From Haliclona indistincta (taxonomy: Eukaryota > Porifera > Demospongiae > Haplosclerida > Chalinidae): 64,000 nt of DNA. The stretch is taken from positions 10,607,047-10,671,046 of the forward strand of contig OZ024786.1 in NCBI GenBank assembly GCA_964017065.1, written 5' to 3'. Position 1 is the first letter of the stretch; each line of letters starts with the position of its first letter. Under the pieces are notes generated by a model. The model searched no databases and had not been told where the DNA came from. It worked only from the letters and a program-made list of their open reading frames with translations. This document shows positions 62,332 to 64,000 of this stretch, piece after piece. Position numbers and translations under genes: made by a program.

Positions 62332-62540
62332 ATATGTAGCCGGTCATTCAAACATTATTTAGAGTTTAGCTAAATTTTATTGACCAATCAGTTTTATTAG
62401 AGCAGAGGCTCTATTTGCTTCAGAGTCCATCTGTGAACAGATAGACCACAGTTTGCATACTATTAAACGCAATCATAACAAGCTATAAAAAATTGGTATA
62501 TTCTTTGGGATTGAGTAAGTTAGTCCTTTAAAGAGAGCTG

Positions 62541-62572
62541 GGGGGTGTCCGCTAAGAGGGGTTCCACTGTAG
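62541..62572. mobile_element. Solo end of the GGACACC MITE family
   Basis: GGTGTCCGCTAAGAGGGGTTC followed by CACTGTA matches the terminus of the element at 49118-49280 in reverse. The partner end may be in the N gap. Confidence 0.6.
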
Positions 62573-62639
62573 AACTAAAGTTATTTGTATCGACATCCGA
62601 CCATCAGAAATGTATTTCATTATGATGTTTATCATGTAG

Positions 62640-62723
62640 GTGAAGGATTATGCTGAGCGGAAACAATTGAGTGAAGCAGAAGTAGAAAAATGGCTTAGCT
62701 CAAATCTTTCTTACGATACATAA
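62640..62723 (+). CDS. MTR: Methionine synthase, final exon
   Basis: After acceptor ATGTAG the frame reads VKDYAERKQLSEAEVEKWLS, SNLSYDT, TAA at 62721-62723. This is the C-terminal end of the activation domain of MetH (family pattern: DYA-RK-…-EVEKWL-P-L-YDT). An AATAAA polyadenylation signal follows at about 62729-62734. It proves that the same gene resumes after the gap in the same orientation. Confidence 0.9.
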   Translation: MKDYAERKQLSEAEVEKWLSSNLSYDT

Positions 62724-64000
62724 CATCAATAAATTATCTTGCTAACAATCTATGAACTGCTTTTTCATTGCTAATTTGCTAATTACATTTATTTGGTTTT
62801 CATAATTAATCAAGTTATTGTAAGGTCATATTGCACATCTGTCAAGTATCAAATAAAAATTCTAATGCTAGTGTATCTTGCCAGTATACAGAAGGTATAG
62901 AAAAGTCCTTGAACATGTGCGCACTATATCAGTGAATAAGTAATCACAGCTGCTATTTGTAGCTAGGACCTGCCCTTTATAGGAAAAGGTGACCCTTTAC
63001 TACAGTTGTTACTTACTTTCCAAAACTTTTTAGGGTAATTGAAGTGATTTTTCATGTTACATTTTTATATTTATTGCCGAGATAGATACAACTTTACCAC
63101 CAGTTCCAGTCTCCCTTGGATCTACTCCTTTCTCTATTGAGATTTGATTGGCCCTACCGATTACCTTATTTGGTCAATACGGATGTTTACCTTAGCTTAG
63201 GTAGTCATCCGAGCACGTGAATTGTTAGCTGGCTAGCCTCGTCCCGGCCCGATCCCCAGGCCAAATTTTTTCGCTTACGAAACGGACGAACGGAAACGGA
63301 AGCGCGAAAAAAGGGTGACCTCCCCAGAATCTGGGGAATCCGTTCACACTCGATTATTTGTTTGTGATACTAGCCCGTATATTTACATGAAAATGGCGCT
63401 CCAAGATGCCAGCTGTCTACGTTGCTACCTGTAGAAGCGGATCTAGTGCTCGAGTACGAGTAGCGAAGTGTTGTCTGTGTTCGCGCGGGTCCTACTGTAT
63501 ATGGCGACTCTGTTATGACATGTTTGAAATACAATCGTTCACAGAGTCTCTTCGAAAACCGAGTATCTGGCGTCTACCACGTTGCTTGATTCGTCAGTAG
63601 CGTAACTACAGCAACGCTGTGCACAGCAGGTCTTGAATCGGTAACAGTTCGCCTAATTAATATTCGCAAAAATGTTTTTATGCACTGTGCAAAATATGAA
63701 CACGCTAGAGCGCTGTGAAGACCATCAATGAAGGCGCTAAACACTGTTCTTTCTCTCTTGAGCTATATTCAACGCTGGGTACTACGCAACTCGGCGACAG
63801 CAGGCACAATTGGAGAGATAGTAAACTGCAAAACGGCGTGCCACTTTTCGCGCGCTCTGTAACAGTGTCGCTACAGAGTCCATCGTCTACTGATGGGTTA
63901 GCATCCTCCGGAGGGCAGTAGACTATTAACTTGGACGTCTGGGCGACTGGCTCTGAGTAAAACGCAAAATAGTCTTGAAACGCTCGCCATTTTACCACCT
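62724..64000. other. No supported gene; possible neighbour starts at the edge
   Basis: 62724-63230 is AT-rich 3' flank. From 63236 a TAGCCTCGTCCCGGCCCGATCCCC block matches the ends of the 4050-4194 MITE family, without a found partner. 63380-64000 is GC-richer. On the - strand, ATGGCGAGCGTTTCAAGAC (from about 63990) opens a 30-codon frame (MASVSRLFCVLRASRPDVQV) that could be a first exon; on the + strand 63406-63600 has an ORF of no recognised kind. Neither is called. Confidence 0.4.

Noticed and set aside
62042..62373. ORFs across the N gap
   Set aside because: Their body is made of undetermined bases.
63406..63998. ORFs 63406-63600 (+) and 63705-63998 (-)
   Set aside because: No recognisable domain; the region may hold a first exon on the - strand but the window ends there.

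Overview
The window is animal nuclear DNA. Genes are split by many GT-AG introns and embedded in dense inverted-repeat transposons and microsatellites. The gene content (vertebrate-type cobalamin methionine synthase, GCNT-type glycosyltransferases, a protein with two SH2 domains, a SET8-like tail) and the small introns suggest a marine invertebrate. My best guess is a demosponge, by inference only; no species marker is visible.

Layout. Positions 1-480 hold two foldback repeats. A ZAD-like zinc-finger exon (1842-2096) and a broken, truncated RecQ-type helicase (2144-2922) follow. A tandem-SH2 adaptor gene on the + strand covers 3606-9119 and carries apparent frameshifts in its first large exon. 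A small cupin gene on the - strand (9205-10295) diverges from methionine synthase (MTR, +) across only about 120 bp.

MTR runs from 10419 to 62723. Twenty 5' exons give 637 uninterrupted codons, then a 200-N gap, then the last 27 codons. About 600 residues, including the B12 and activation domains, are missing in the gap. Two MTR introns are very large. Intron 14 (14516-47492, 33 kb) holds foldback transposons, two near-identical genes for a secreted Cys-rich protein (both -), and a block of decayed genes, all on the - strand. In that block (28.4-45.4 kb) I count 18 sites encoding the translational-skipping motif DxExNPGP (2A-like), plus three variants. Around them lie a ~1.3 kb unit repeated six times (carrying a SET8-like tail and a 2A-like motif) and scattered exons of what looks like a Crinkler-like nuclease/kinase protein. 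Intron 17 (49568-60277, 10.7 kb) holds three intact glycosyltransferase-14 genes on the + strand, a partial duplication of the third, and TA-flanked MITEs.

The most unusual content is the clustered 2A-like family nested antisense in MTR: its motif density, consistent strand and association with repeated leader domains are not explained by any single standard feature. After MTR (62724-64000) I see no gene I can support.
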